DNA from: Brenneria salicis ATCC 15712 = DSM 30166 | Lineage (GTDB): Bacteria > Pseudomonadota > Gammaproteobacteria > Enterobacterales > Enterobacteriaceae | Length of the DNA stretch: 64,000 nt | Assembly: GCF_003315515.1 (NCBI RefSeq) | Contig: NZ_QNRY01000017.1 | Coordinates: 1-64,000, forward strand | Direction: 5' to 3' | The notes under the pieces: model-generated | Database searches by the model: none | What the model was told of the DNA's origin: nothing | What the model saw: the letters and a program-made list of their open reading frames with translations, nothing else | Shown here: positions 19,594 to 27,690 of the stretch, piece by piece | How the letters are laid out: every line of letters begins with the position of its first letter | How positions within the stretch are numbered: the stretch's first letter is position 1 | Translations under genes and position numbers: made by a program

Positions 19594-20232
19594 ATGAAAA
19601 TTGCATTGATTAATGAGAATAGTCAAGCCGCTAAAAACGCGATTATTGCCGCAGCACTGAGCAAAGCCGTTGAACCTCTGGACCATACTGTATACAACTA
19701 CGGTCAATACACGGTAGAAGACGCAGCCCAGCTTACCTATATTCAGAACGGTATTCTGGCCGCCATCCTGCTCAACGCCGGCGCCGCTGATTTCGTGGTA
19801 ACCGGTTGTGGTACTGGTCAGGGCGCAATGTTGGCCTGTAACGCTTTCCCTGGCGTGCTTTGCGGACTGGCTGTTGATCCGTCTGATGCTTACCTGTTCT
19901 CCCAGATCAACAACGGCAACGCGCTATCGCTGCCGTATGCCAAAGGCTTCGGCTGGGGCGCGGAATTGAATCTGGAAAACCTGTTCACCCAGTTGTTCAA
20001 AGAAGAAGGCGGTAAAGGCTACCCAAGCGATCGCGTTGCGCCGCAACAGCGCAACAAGAAGATTCTTGATGCTGTGAAAGCCGTCACCTTTAACGATTTG
20101 ATTACTATCCTGAAAAACTTAGATCAGAATCTGGTAAAAGGCGCCATCGCAGGCCCTAAATTTCAGGCGTATTTCTTCGCAAACAGTAAGGATGAAGTCC
20201 TTACCCGCTTCATCAAAAGTCTGTTGGCTTAA
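19594..20232 (+). CDS. RpiB/LacA/LacB-family sugar-phosphate isomerase
   Basis: 212-residue protein of the RpiB/LacAB family. The N-terminal Rossmann-like sheet MKIALINENSQAAKN leads to the family signature VVTGCGTGQGAMLACNAFPGV near residues 69-89. This holds the catalytic cysteine region and the loop that binds the open sugar. The C-terminal 70 residues are longer than in classical RpiB (about 150 aa), so it belongs to the extended subgroup, and the substrate is uncertain. A GGAACG ribosome site precedes the ATG; 237 non-coding bases separate it from betT and a strong terminator follows. Probably monocistronic. Confidence 0.85.
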   Translation: MKIALINENSQAAKNAIIAAALSKAVEPLDHTVYNYGQYTVEDAAQLTYIQNGILAAILLNAGAADFVVTGCGTGQGAMLACNAFPGVLCGLAVDPSDAYLFSQINNGNALSLPYAKGFGWGAELNLENLFTQLFKEEGGKGYPSDRVAPQQRNKKILDAVKAVTFNDLITILKNLDQNLVKGAIAGPKFQAYFFANSKDEVLTRFIKSLLA

Positions 20233-20251
20233 TTAAGCTCACTCAGCATGT

Positions 20252-20285
20252 AAAAAGTCACAAACAAGAGAGCTTGTGACTTTTT
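20252..20285 (+). terminator. Rho-independent terminator of the isomerase gene
   Basis: Twelve-base inverted repeat AAAAAGTCACAA (20252-20263) / TTGTGACTTTTT (20274-20285), with the T-run built into the 3' arm. It begins 20 bases after the stop. Confidence 0.9.
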
Positions 20286-20455
20286 ATTGCCTTCTTTCCG
20301 GTATTTTCATAGTGACTTTTCCTACCTCCTGGCTATCACCCTCTCTTCAACGTTCAATGCTTAACCAGATGTTCCAAAACAGATAAATACTACTTGACCG
20401 AAGTAGAGCGACTCACTATAGTAGCGCCCCGTTGCCGTCTATACGGCAACAATCC

Positions 20456-20545
20456 GGTGAGGTGTCCGAGAGGCTGAAGGAGCACGCCTGGAAAGTGTGT
20501 ATACGTGAAAACGTATCGAGGGTTCGAATCCCTCCCTCACCGCCA
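20456..20545 (+). tRNA. tRNA-Ser(GGA)
   Basis: 90-base class II tRNA. Acceptor stem GGTGAGG (20456-20462) pairs with CCTCACC before the GCCA end, which includes an encoded CCA (20543-20545). Anticodon GGA lies in CCTGGAAAG, decoding UCC/UCU. The long variable arm TGTATACGTGAAAACGTATC is characteristic of serine tRNAs, and the T-loop GGTTCGAATCC is canonical. It resembles E. coli serW/serX. A strong terminator follows. Confidence 0.97.
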
Positions 20546-20553
20546 TATAGATT

Positions 20554-20588
20554 AAAAACGCCCCTGACGCAAGTCAGGGGCGTTTTTT
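20554..20588 (+). terminator. Rho-independent terminator of tRNA-Ser
   Basis: GC-rich stem CGCCCCTGAC / GTCAGGGGCG with a GCAA loop (20559-20582), A-rich before and seven T residues after. It starts 9 bases past the tRNA end. Confidence 0.95.
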
Positions 20589-20589
20589 T

Positions 20590-20617
20590 GTCATCCCCAC
20601 CTGTGCGGGGATACCGC
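20590..20617. repeat. Solitary CRISPR-repeat-like hairpin
   Basis: The stretch reads GTCATCCCCACCTGTGCGGGGATACC, an ATCCCC/GGGGAT hairpin. It strongly resembles the reverse strand of enterobacterial type I-E CRISPR repeats (…TTCATCCCC-N7-GGGGAATAC). No second copy, spacer or cas gene is visible around it, so it is not an array. It lies between the tRNA-Ser terminator and the phoH stop (20624), and could simply act as a phoH terminator hairpin. Confidence 0.45.
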
Positions 20618-20623
20618 TAGTGG

Positions 20624-21412
20624 TTAATCATAGGCATTAAGCGTCCGCTGACACAGTTCAGAGCGAACACAGTCCTGCTTACCAAAAGAGACGATACCGA
20701 TTAAATCATCTTCGGCAAACCGCTCAAGGGCGTCACGTAACCCGGATTTAACCCCTGAGGGCAAATCACATTGTGTAACATCGCCATTCACAATTACCGT
20801 CACATTCTCTCCCAAACGCGTCAGGAACATTTTCATTTGGTTCACCGTCACGTTTTGCGCTTCATCCAGAATAACCACTGCATTCTCAAAAGTCCGTCCG
20901 CGCATATAGGCAAACGGCGCAATCTCAACTTTGGCTATTTCCGGTCGTAAACAATACTGTATGAATGACGCTCCCAATCTCCGCAACAATATGTCATATA
21001 CCGGGCGGAAATAAGGGGCGAATTTTTCGGCAATATCGCCCGGTAAAAAACCGAGATCCTCATCAGCCTGTAATACCGGTCTTGTTACAATAATGCGTTC
21101 AACCTCTTTATGAATAAGTGCTTCGGCAGCCTTGGCCGCACTCAGAAACGTTTTGCCACACCCTGCTTCTCCTGTGGCGAAAATCAACTGTTTATTCTCT
21201 ATTGCAGACAAGTAATGCTCCTGGGCTGTTGTACGGGCTTCAATCATAGACGTGTCGCGGTTCTCCCGCGCCATACCTATTGATTCAATCCCACCCATAT
21301 GAACCAGAGAAGTGACCGACTCTTCCTCACGTTGACGGTGACTACGTGATTCACGACGTATAACGCGTTTCGCTTCACGACGAGCTTTGATCACTGCTTT
21401 TTGTCTTCCCAT
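20624..21412 (-). CDS. phoH: PhoH ATPase
   Basis: 262-residue PhoH-family P-loop ATPase, phosphate-starvation-inducible in E. coli and possibly acting on RNA. Walker A GEAGCGKT is at residues 81-88 and Walker B VVILDEAQN near 175-183; the basic N-terminus RQKAVIKARREAKR is typical. The long conserved segment TRPVLQADEDLGFLPGDIAEKFAPYFRPVY is intact in order. Preceded by 550 non-coding bases and followed by tRNA-Ser on the other strand. Confidence 0.95.
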   Translation of the reverse strand: MGRQKAVIKARREAKRVIRRESRSHRQREEESVTSLVHMGGIESIGMARENRDTSMIEARTTAQEHYLSAIENKQLIFATGEAGCGKTFLSAAKAAEALIHKEVERIIVTRPVLQADEDLGFLPGDIAEKFAPYFRPVYDILLRRLGASFIQYCLRPEIAKVEIAPFAYMRGRTFENAVVILDEAQNVTVNQMKMFLTRLGENVTVIVNGDVTQCDLPSGVKSGLRDALERFAEDDLIGIVSFGKQDCVRSELCQRTLNAYD

Positions 21413-21965
21413 AGCGGCACCTTACAGTTTGTTTCACTTACCGCGCTGCTGAACAGCGCGTGACGCTTCACTCACAAACGAGGTTGGCTTCCTTATTAAG
21501 CCGATAAAGAACCATTGTGGATTAATAAAGTAGATTGCGTTCCCCTTCGCGCCAAACGAAAACACGCTGAAGGGTATAACCGATGAGAAACGTTCGGACA
21601 GAAAAGAAAAGTTGGAAAAGGAAGAGAACGACAACAAACACAGAGCAGGAAATAAGTGGGAAAGTAACCCCTCGCATCGGCGAGTCAGAAGGCCAGAATA
21701 TTGGTTTCGACTATTTAGTCCCGATAAGGACATTACCATTCGCGTTCCTCACTGTGACAACAACTATTCCGATGAATAATGATTGACCATATTAAGAACC
21801 ACTGTTAATCATCAACCAGAAATTAGGACCAAATGATTTCAGTAGTATGACAGTGCAATAGTTTGCCTCTACTTTGCAAGCTTTTTTTACACTGTCATAA
21901 CATTTACGTATAGTCGTCACTCGACAATTTTACAACATGCATTATCGAAAAACGGATAAATCTGG
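21413..21965. other. 553-base gap between phoH and fliZ without a supported gene
   Basis: The stretch carries phoH's upstream region and the 3' flank of fliZ. Short frames exist (for example 21583-21786), but they have no recognisable protein signature, a charged low-complexity start and no ribosome site I trust. The part from 21790 is clearly AT-rich, and AGCTTTTTTTACA near 21880 is a T-run with little stem. I see no RNA gene or repeat here. Confidence 0.5.
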
Positions 21966-22475
21966 TCAGTAATGTTTCTGCCAGGCCAAATACTGATCAT
22001 ATTTTCTCAATGCGCTGCGATAAATGTTTTGTTCAAGATCGGGAAAAAAATCACAAATACACTGTTGTACAGTGTCTTTGGAGAATGTTTCGATTGGATA
22101 ATTTTTCGCCGCCAGCAACTCATCCAAACGGCGCAGGCGAATGACATATTCACGCATAGTGCTATGTCTAACTTCCGTTTGCTCAATAAGATATTGGGTG
22201 AAGGCTTGAATCTTGAAATAGTTAGCCTGCGTATTACATAATACATCGCTGCAAAAACGACAGAGAGAAATTAGCTCCTGTTGCAGATCTGCCCATACTT
22301 CGTCATCAATAAATCGATCAATACCGCCAATAGATTTTTTATTAATCAACTGATTACGATAAACCAATGAAACGCGATCGAGTGCTTTATTACAGTGAGA
22401 ACAGTGTGTTTGTTTATGTTTGAAATCTTTCAGATAACGGCTGAGAAGCTGTTTCTTCCGAATTGATTGAGGCAT
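21966..22475 (-). CDS. fliZ: Flagellar regulator FliZ
   Basis: 169-residue FliZ, a DNA-binding regulator that in enterobacteria tunes FlhDC activity and antagonises sigma-S promoters. Signature LSRYLKDFKHKQTHCSHCNKALDR lies at residues 11-34 and the recombinase-like SAM-type segment EQTEVRHSTMREYVIRLRRLDEL near 110-132. The C-terminus is shorter than in E. coli (183 aa). Preceded by a GGAATGG ribosome site, it lies 52 bases after fliA and is cotranscribed with it. The fliY/tcyJ gene that follows in E. coli is absent. Confidence 0.9.
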   Translation of the reverse strand: MPQSIRKKQLLSRYLKDFKHKQTHCSHCNKALDRVSLVYRNQLINKKSIGGIDRFIDDEVWADLQQELISLCRFCSDVLCNTQANYFKIQAFTQYLIEQTEVRHSTMREYVIRLRRLDELLAAKNYPIETFSKDTVQQCICDFFPDLEQNIYRSALRKYDQYLAWQKHY

Positions 22476-22527
22476 GAATCCATTCCATGAAAATATATTG
22501 TGATAACAATATTCCTACGCAGCGAAA

Positions 22528-23250
22528 TTAAACATCATTCATTAATTTTACGCGCAGGCGCTTTATCGCCTGGCTATGCAACTGACTCACGCGTGACTCC
22601 CCTACTTCCAGAACCGCGCCGATCTCTTTCAAGTTCAGTTCTTCCTGGTAGTAAAGCGTCAGCACCAACTTTTCGCGTTCAGGCAGGTTTTCTATCGCTT
22701 CCATAACGCGATGACGCAAATTACCTTCCATCAGTTGGTGCAGCGGATTGGCATCTTCATTCCCTTCCAGCAGGGCTTCCGCGCTATCGCCGTGTTCTTC
22801 ACGCCATTCATCGTAAGAAAAGAGTTGGCTATTGTTCGTATCCAACAAAATCTGACGATATTCTTCTAACGTGATATCCAAAGACTGCGCCACTTCCTGC
22901 TCGGTAGGCGTTCTGCCAAGCTGCTGTTCAGCCCGTTGCATCGCCTGTGCCACTTCCCGCGCATTACGCCGCACGCTCCGTGGAGCCCAGTCGCGACTAC
23001 GCAATTCATCCAACATTGAGCCACGAATTCGTTGCACCGCATACGTCGTAAACGCCGTACCCTGTAAGGAATCGTAACGCTCAACGGCGCTGAGCAAGCC
23101 GATACTGCCAGCCTGAAGTAAATCATCCAACTCAACGCTCGCGGGGAGACGAACCTGTAAACGCAATGCCTCATGGCGCACTAATGGAACATAGCGCTTC
23201 CAAAGGGAGTTGTTATCCATTGTGCCTTCGGCGGTATACAGATCGCTCAC
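22528..23250 (-). CDS. fliA: Flagellar sigma factor FliA (sigma-28)
   Basis: 240-residue sigma-28, which directs RNA polymerase to class III flagellar promoters. Region 2 has LVRHEALRLQVRLPASVELDDLLQAGSIGLL and FTTYAVQRIRGSMLDELRSRDW. Region 4 has the helix-turn-helix NLKEIGAVLEVGESRVSQLHSQAIKRL. Start is a GTG at 23250, giving SDLYTAEGTMDNN as in relatives. FlgM, its anti-sigma factor, is encoded at 58801. Class III promoters matching its consensus are visible before fliC, fliD, flgK and flgM. Confidence 0.97.
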   Translation of the reverse strand: MSDLYTAEGTMDNNSLWKRYVPLVRHEALRLQVRLPASVELDDLLQAGSIGLLSAVERYDSLQGTAFTTYAVQRIRGSMLDELRSRDWAPRSVRRNAREVAQAMQRAEQQLGRTPTEQEVAQSLDITLEEYRQILLDTNNSQLFSYDEWREEHGDSAEALLEGNEDANPLHQLMEGNLRHRVMEAIENLPEREKLVLTLYYQEELNLKEIGAVLEVGESRVSQLHSQAIKRLRVKLMNDV

Positions 23251-23276
23251 AGTGACAAATACCTACGATAATAATG

Positions 23277-23303
23277 TTATCGACACTATTATGCTTTTGC
23301 GTA
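23277..23303 (-). promoter_or_regulatory. Possible weak sigma-28 promoter of fliAZ
   Basis: On the minus strand TACGCAAA, an 11-base spacer and GTCGATAA lie 27 bases before the fliA start. The -10-like part matches GCCGATAA at 7 of 8 positions and the spacer is right, but the -35-like part is poor. An autoregulated promoter here is known in E. coli; this call is tentative. Confidence 0.35.
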
Positions 23304-23464
23304 GAGTTACCAATTGCATGAATAGGGACGTAAAAGGGGGGTTATTTAGGATACGGGAAGCCTGTCAGATTTAAAAGACAGTATCGATTGCTCATCCTGT
23401 TTGTCGTGAGGTTACTACACGCCGCTTCTTAGTGGTGATACCTTAGGCTCAAAGCGGCGTGGTT

Positions 23465-23494
23465 AAAAGTGTGGCAGTGCCGCGCAGAAAATTA
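23465..23494. repeat. Direct repeat flanking the Rpn gene, copy 1
   Basis: 30 bases running from AAAAGTGTGG to AGAAAATTA; identical to copy 2 (24478-24507) at 25 of 30 positions by eye. It overlaps the rpn stop codon (23492-23494), so it sits immediately at the 3' end of the gene. Confidence 0.65.
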
Positions 23495-24406
23495 CTCTTT
23501 TACCGAGGATATCACTGTCTGCATATCATCATCAGACAGGTCTGTCATCTGCTGTACCTGTTGTTGCGTCATCCCATTTTTCAGTAACTGACGGGCAATG
23601 CGTAACGCACTGGCTTTCATGCCTTGCTCCAGGCCTTCAGCCAACCACTTTTCTTTTCCGTGTCGCATGCCTTTCTCAAATAACTCCTGTGCAATAGTTG
23701 CCATCTGCTCCCCTCCCGGATACGTTTCCAGCGTGTCAATAAACGACGATAAATCGGATGTCTGCCCTGCCTGCATGATATAAAACATCAACGCCCGTTG
23801 TTGCTTCAAGGGCAGCGACCACAATTCCATCAACATCCCGATATTCCGCGCCAATTCCAACATATCACGCGTGCGAATATGCTTTTGCACCAGTTCCAGC
23901 AGCGCTACCCGGCGATGAGTTTTGATTTCCTCATCCGGGATCACGGTTAAATCCACTAAGGGGAACGCGGTGGTATACAGTTGTCGCGCCAGCGCCGGAT
24001 CGCTGAAACTTTCCAGCCAGTTCAGACTGTAAGGATACGGACTACGCTCGCCATGATAAAACAGCAGCGGCACGACCAGCGGCAGGGTTCCGTTTCCCTG
24101 CGAAAGATGTTGCTGCATCGCCGCCAGCGCATAACGCAACAACCGGAACGCCATTAATTTGTCCGGTTTGCTCTGATGTTCGATTACGCAATAAATATAG
24201 CCTTTCCCCTGCGTGGTATGCAGCGAATAAAGTATATCCGATACGCGGGAACGTAACTTTTCATCCACAAACGAAGCGGATTCCCGTTTCAGCGTGTTGA
24301 AATCACAGTGCGCCAGAATATCCGGCGGCAGATGGATGGAGAGAAAATTCCGTGCGATAGCAATATCGCTGAGGAATTGTTTGAAGATCGCATCGTGCGA
24401 TTGCAT
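23492..24406 (-). CDS. Rpn-family recombination-promoting nuclease / putative transposase
   Basis: 304-residue protein of the Rpn/YhgA-like (transposase_31, PD-(D/E)XK) family. It starts MQSHDAIFKQFLSDIAIARNF and has the nuclease-core run DILYSLHTTQGKGYIYCVIEHQSKPD (about residues 57-82). Asp57 and the EHQSK motif are the expected catalytic residues. The helical C-terminus with EGLEQGMKASALRIARQLLKNGMT is typical. E. coli Rpn proteins promote RecA-independent recombination. ATG at 24404-24406 preferred over an upstream in-frame start. Flanked by 30-bp imperfect direct repeats and set between fliA and the flagellins, so it looks like an insertion into the flagellar locus. Confidence 0.88.
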   Translation of the reverse strand: MQSHDAIFKQFLSDIAIARNFLSIHLPPDILAHCDFNTLKRESASFVDEKLRSRVSDILYSLHTTQGKGYIYCVIEHQSKPDKLMAFRLLRYALAAMQQHLSQGNGTLPLVVPLLFYHGERSPYPYSLNWLESFSDPALARQLYTTAFPLVDLTVIPDEEIKTHRRVALLELVQKHIRTRDMLELARNIGMLMELWSLPLKQQRALMFYIMQAGQTSDLSSFIDTLETYPGGEQMATIAQELFEKGMRHGKEKWLAEGLEQGMKASALRIARQLLKNGMTQQQVQQMTDLSDDDMQTVISSVKE

Positions 24407-24699
24407 GGCCCGCTTCCCTGTGGTGATAGTCGTCAACTACCTTAGCGGACTGGCAATATCAGGGAAGCGGTAGGATGAAAAGTGTGGAAGCGTCTCGAAG
24501 AAAATTATGTATATTAATGAAAGTCCATCGCATTACGCGAAATATTATCATCTAAAAATTCAATTTTATTGTAGAACTTAAGATTATGTAGAATTTATGA
24601 TGATTGCTCGCCGTCTCCTGCCAAACCAAATTTAACGCCTATTACAATGCATTTATCCTTGGAAAACTTATTTTTAGTGTTTTTTATTATAATATTTTA
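24407..24699. other. 293-base AT-rich spacer between rpn and the second flagellin
   Basis: Apart from the direct-repeat copy at 24478-24507 and a T/A-rich tract near 24670-24700 that could help end flagellin transcription, I see no gene or structured element here. Confidence 0.5.
24478..24507. repeat. Direct repeat flanking the Rpn gene, copy 2
   Basis: 30 bases in the same orientation as copy 1, lying 72 bases upstream of the rpn start. On the gene's strand it reads like the stop-codon-proximal 3' flank of a vanished rpn copy, although no coding sequence precedes it. Confidence 0.65.
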
Positions 24700-26166
24700 T
24701 CACCGCTGCAATAACGCTAACACAGTCTTCGACACCTGATTTGCCTGTACCAGCACCGATGACGACGCCTGTTGTAATATTTGCTGCTTCGTCATGGCAG
24801 AAACTTCTTGCGCATAATCCGCATCCAGAATACGTGAACGTGCAGTGGAAGTGGCTAATGATATCTGCGCCAGAGTTGATCGGATCGATTCAAAGCGGTT
24901 CACCTGGCTGCCATACTCGCTGCGATAACCGTTTATTTTTTCTAATGCCTGATCAAAAGAAGCTAAGGCTTCATGAACCTGCTCAATCAGATCCAACCTC
25001 ACCTCTTTAAGCCCCAGAGACTCACTATCCGATGGTGTTGGGTTGATAGTAACCGCTTGTGCATCCTCACCATAATCGGCGCTAACCATAAGCGCGGCAG
25101 GAGTACTGACCGGCGGCAAAACCGATTCTGATGAGGGTAATTGCGACGAATCAGGCAATTCATCCCAGGTCGCCTCACCGATAAATACGCCTTGGCCGAT
25201 CACCATCACGATTAAATCTTCTGTCGTCTCATTAATATGAACACGCTCCTTGAATTTCATAACATTGATTCCATCGTTAAATTTTCTCGTGGATTTATCC
25301 TCATAACGGTCTCCATCACCACTATAAGTCATGGTCATTCCGTTATAAGAAACCAATGCACTACCGTTCAAATTAAAACTTTCACCTCCTTGAGCCAGAT
25401 TTTCGGCAGAATAATTCGCCGTGGGTAAAAAACCGTTATCTTCGGTTAAAACCAATGAATCCGCCAATGCCGCATCTGTTATGCCATTTTGTCGCCAGAC
25501 AATATCAGCATCAGTACCTTCCAATGGCGTTCCGACTACATGCCTTCCTTCACGATTAAAGATCTGAATATCATCGTCATAACTATATGAATTTATAGTA
25601 ATGGTTTAATTTTTAGCACCCGCAGGAATATAAGCCAATGAGACAGTACCGGAAATAAAGGAGCGGCTGGTTCCACTGGTAGGAAATTTTTCCGAAAGCG
25701 GCGGTGTATTTCCCAGATTAGGGGACACTTCTCGCTGAATGGAAGGCGCCAGCGGGTGTTTACCAAACGCGTTGGTGGAATAGGCAATGCGATCAATTTC
25801 ATCACGCAATTGCAGATATTCGGCATTTAGATTAGTACGGTCTGCATCCGACAGCATTCCGTTCGCCGCCTGAACCGCTAATACTCTTGAACGCTGTACC
25901 AGATTGTTAATTTCATCCAACCCGCCTTCCGCGGTTTGTATCAGACCGATACCGTCATTTAGCCCACGCGCGATAACATCATTGGCGTTCAGGTTGGCGG
26001 TCATACGATTGGCTATCGCCTGCCCCGCTGCATCATCCTTGGCGCTATTAATACGCATGCCGGAGGACAGGCGCTCGATAGCCTGGCTCAATGATGATAA
26101 ACCCATCTTTTGATTTTGCGCAGTAAAAGAGAGAAAATTTGTATTATTTGTATTAATAGAAGTCAT
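24700..26166 (-). pseudogene. Second flagellin gene, interrupted by an in-frame stop
   Basis: A single frame from ATG 26166 to the stop at 24700 spans 489 codons, but codon 187 (25606-25608) is TAA. The N-terminal part (MTSINTNNTNFLSF, IERLSSGMRINSAKDDAAGQAIANR) is a standard flagellin D0/D1 domain. After the stop the frame continues TITINSYSYDDDIQIFNREG, a central variable domain, and ends with the C-terminal D1/D0 (ARSRILDADYAQEVSAMTKQQILQQASSSVLVQANQ). Both ends needed for filament assembly are therefore present but separated. The change is one base from AAA, CAA or GAA. It differs strongly from fliC at 32382 and has no convincing sigma-28 promoter. Confidence 0.85.
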
Positions 26167-26333
26167 GATATGCCTGTTTAATATCATTATGCTGTCAGAC
26201 TCCACTAACAGCATCTGAATAATTTGCATACTAAGGACAAATAAAAATCACTTATAAAAAAACAGCGATTTTAGTTAGAAAGGACTACGGAGTAATTCAA
26301 ATCAAGAATAGCATTCTTGCCAGAATTTACGAT

Positions 26334-27536
26334 ATGATGAATACGTTAAGCCCGGGTGATTCGCTTGCTAATAGTATGCAGCAGCTTATGCGTAGGCTGC
26401 TTTTCCAACATCAATCTAATCGTATGGTTATGCCTGATATGCAAAATTCTAAAAATACCGACGACAATAACGCGCCTCTAATGATATCCGTCTGTATGAT
26501 CGTTAAAGACGAAGCGCAGCACCTGGAGAATACGCTCCGCTCCCTTGCTCAATATTTCGATGACATCGTCGTCGTTGATACCGGCTCAAACGACAACTCA
26601 AAGGAAATCGCTAGCTGTTTCACCAATAAAATTTATGATTTTCAATGGATAGCCGATTTCTCCGCAGCCAGAAATTATTCTTTGCAATTTGCAAAATATG
26701 ATTGGGTATTGGTTGTTGATGCGGATGAGGAACTCTCTTTTATCGATTTAACAGCTTTATCATCACTTATCGCTGCTCATCCAACAAGTATAGGAAGAGT
26801 CGAAAGAGTCGATTATATTGATGATCCAAACGGCGGCGATATTATTAGAGAGCGGATAAGCCGACTATTCAGAAAAGAACTTTATGTATATCGGGGCATC
26901 ATCCATGAACAAGTTTCCGCCCGAAGCACTGCAATACCGGTCAACCACTTTCAAGTGCCTATCAGACTGAACCATATTGGCTATCAAAAAAATATCCTGC
27001 ATAACAAAGATAAAATCGTTAGAAATATTACGATGCTAAAAACGGCAATCGATGAGAATCCCTCCGATCCCTATTTACACTATCAATTAGGCAAAAGTTA
27101 CTATCTGGCAAAAGACTATTTATTAGCCTCGGAAACTTTTAGCACGGCACTTGGCTATCAGACGGATTTTTCTTATGAATATAATGAGCAATTAATAGAA
27201 AGTTACGGCTATACACTTATTAATCTTGGTGAATATAAACAGGCTTTAAGCATTCTTGAGTATGAACAATACTGCCATTCAACAGATTTTACCTTCCTGA
27301 AAGCGCTGATATTAATGAATAATGGCGATCTCCAACAAGCAGTCAATATTTTCTTATCATGCACTCAGCTGCCGCCGGGACGCAGTGATGGCGTAAATAC
27401 TTATAAAGCCAATTATAATGTTGGCGTAATTCTGGAGTGCTCTGGGATGCTAAAGGAAGCCGTGAGTTTTTACCAGAAATGCGATAATTATAAGCCTGCG
27501 GTTGACGGCATTTTAAGGATTGGCAAACAAGTATAA
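26334..27536 (+). CDS. Family 2 glycosyltransferase with TPR-like C-terminal half
   Basis: 400-residue protein. A GT2 (GT-A) domain starts near residue 50: ISVCMIVKDEAQHLENTLRS, then FDDIVVVDTGSNDNS and the metal-binding WVLVVDADEELS near 121-132. The rest (about 240-395) is a run of TPR-like helical pairs such as YLHYQLGKSYYLAKDYLLASETF. This SunS-like GT2-TPR architecture occurs in enzymes that glycosylate peptides and in LPS transferases. The position next to flagellin genes suggests flagellin glycosylation, which is an inference. It diverges from the second flagellin; the coding sequence is clearly AT-rich. The start is uncertain because no strong ribosome site precedes 26334. Confidence 0.72.
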   Translation: MMNTLSPGDSLANSMQQLMRRLLFQHQSNRMVMPDMQNSKNTDDNNAPLMISVCMIVKDEAQHLENTLRSLAQYFDDIVVVDTGSNDNSKEIASCFTNKIYDFQWIADFSAARNYSLQFAKYDWVLVVDADEELSFIDLTALSSLIAAHPTSIGRVERVDYIDDPNGGDIIRERISRLFRKELYVYRGIIHEQVSARSTAIPVNHFQVPIRLNHIGYQKNILHNKDKIVRNITMLKTAIDENPSDPYLHYQLGKSYYLAKDYLLASETFSTALGYQTDFSYEYNEQLIESYGYTLINLGEYKQALSILEYEQYCHSTDFTFLKALILMNNGDLQQAVNIFLSCTQLPPGRSDGVNTYKANYNVGVILECSGMLKEAVSFYQKCDNYKPAVDGILRIGKQV

Positions 27537-27621
27537 ATATTATAGTTGTTTTGCAATATTTGGGAATTCGCCAGATTAGCCCGAAGAATTGAGAGGTTTG
27601 TGTGTTAATTTTTAAAATTTG

Positions 27622-27641
27622 GTGACCGTTTAAACGGTCAC
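27622..27641. terminator. 20-bp perfect palindrome between convergent glycosyltransferase genes
   Basis: GTGACCGTTT/AAACGGTCAC is a perfect palindrome without a loop. It lies 86 bases after the upstream gene and 50 bases before the stop of the downstream one. A bidirectional terminator is the simplest reading, but no T-run follows and a protein-binding site is possible. Confidence 0.4.
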
Positions 27642-27690
27642 TAAGCAATCTTATATTATGTTCTTGTGATAACAAAAAAAATAAAATCCT

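Noticed and set aside
20590-20617. CRISPR array
   Set aside because: Only one repeat-like unit, no spacers and no cas genes in the window.
21583-21786. 67-codon ORF between phoH and fliZ
   Set aside because: No recognisable motif or good ribosome site; charged low-complexity start followed by unrelated sequence.
26167-26333. Sigma-28 promoter for the second flagellin
   Set aside because: The best candidate (TAACTAAA then TTTATAAG on the minus strand) matches the consensus too poorly in both boxes.
27343-27675. 110-codon ORF on the minus strand overlapping the GT2-TPR gene
   Set aside because: It overlaps a well-supported gene, and its composition looks like an antisense shadow.
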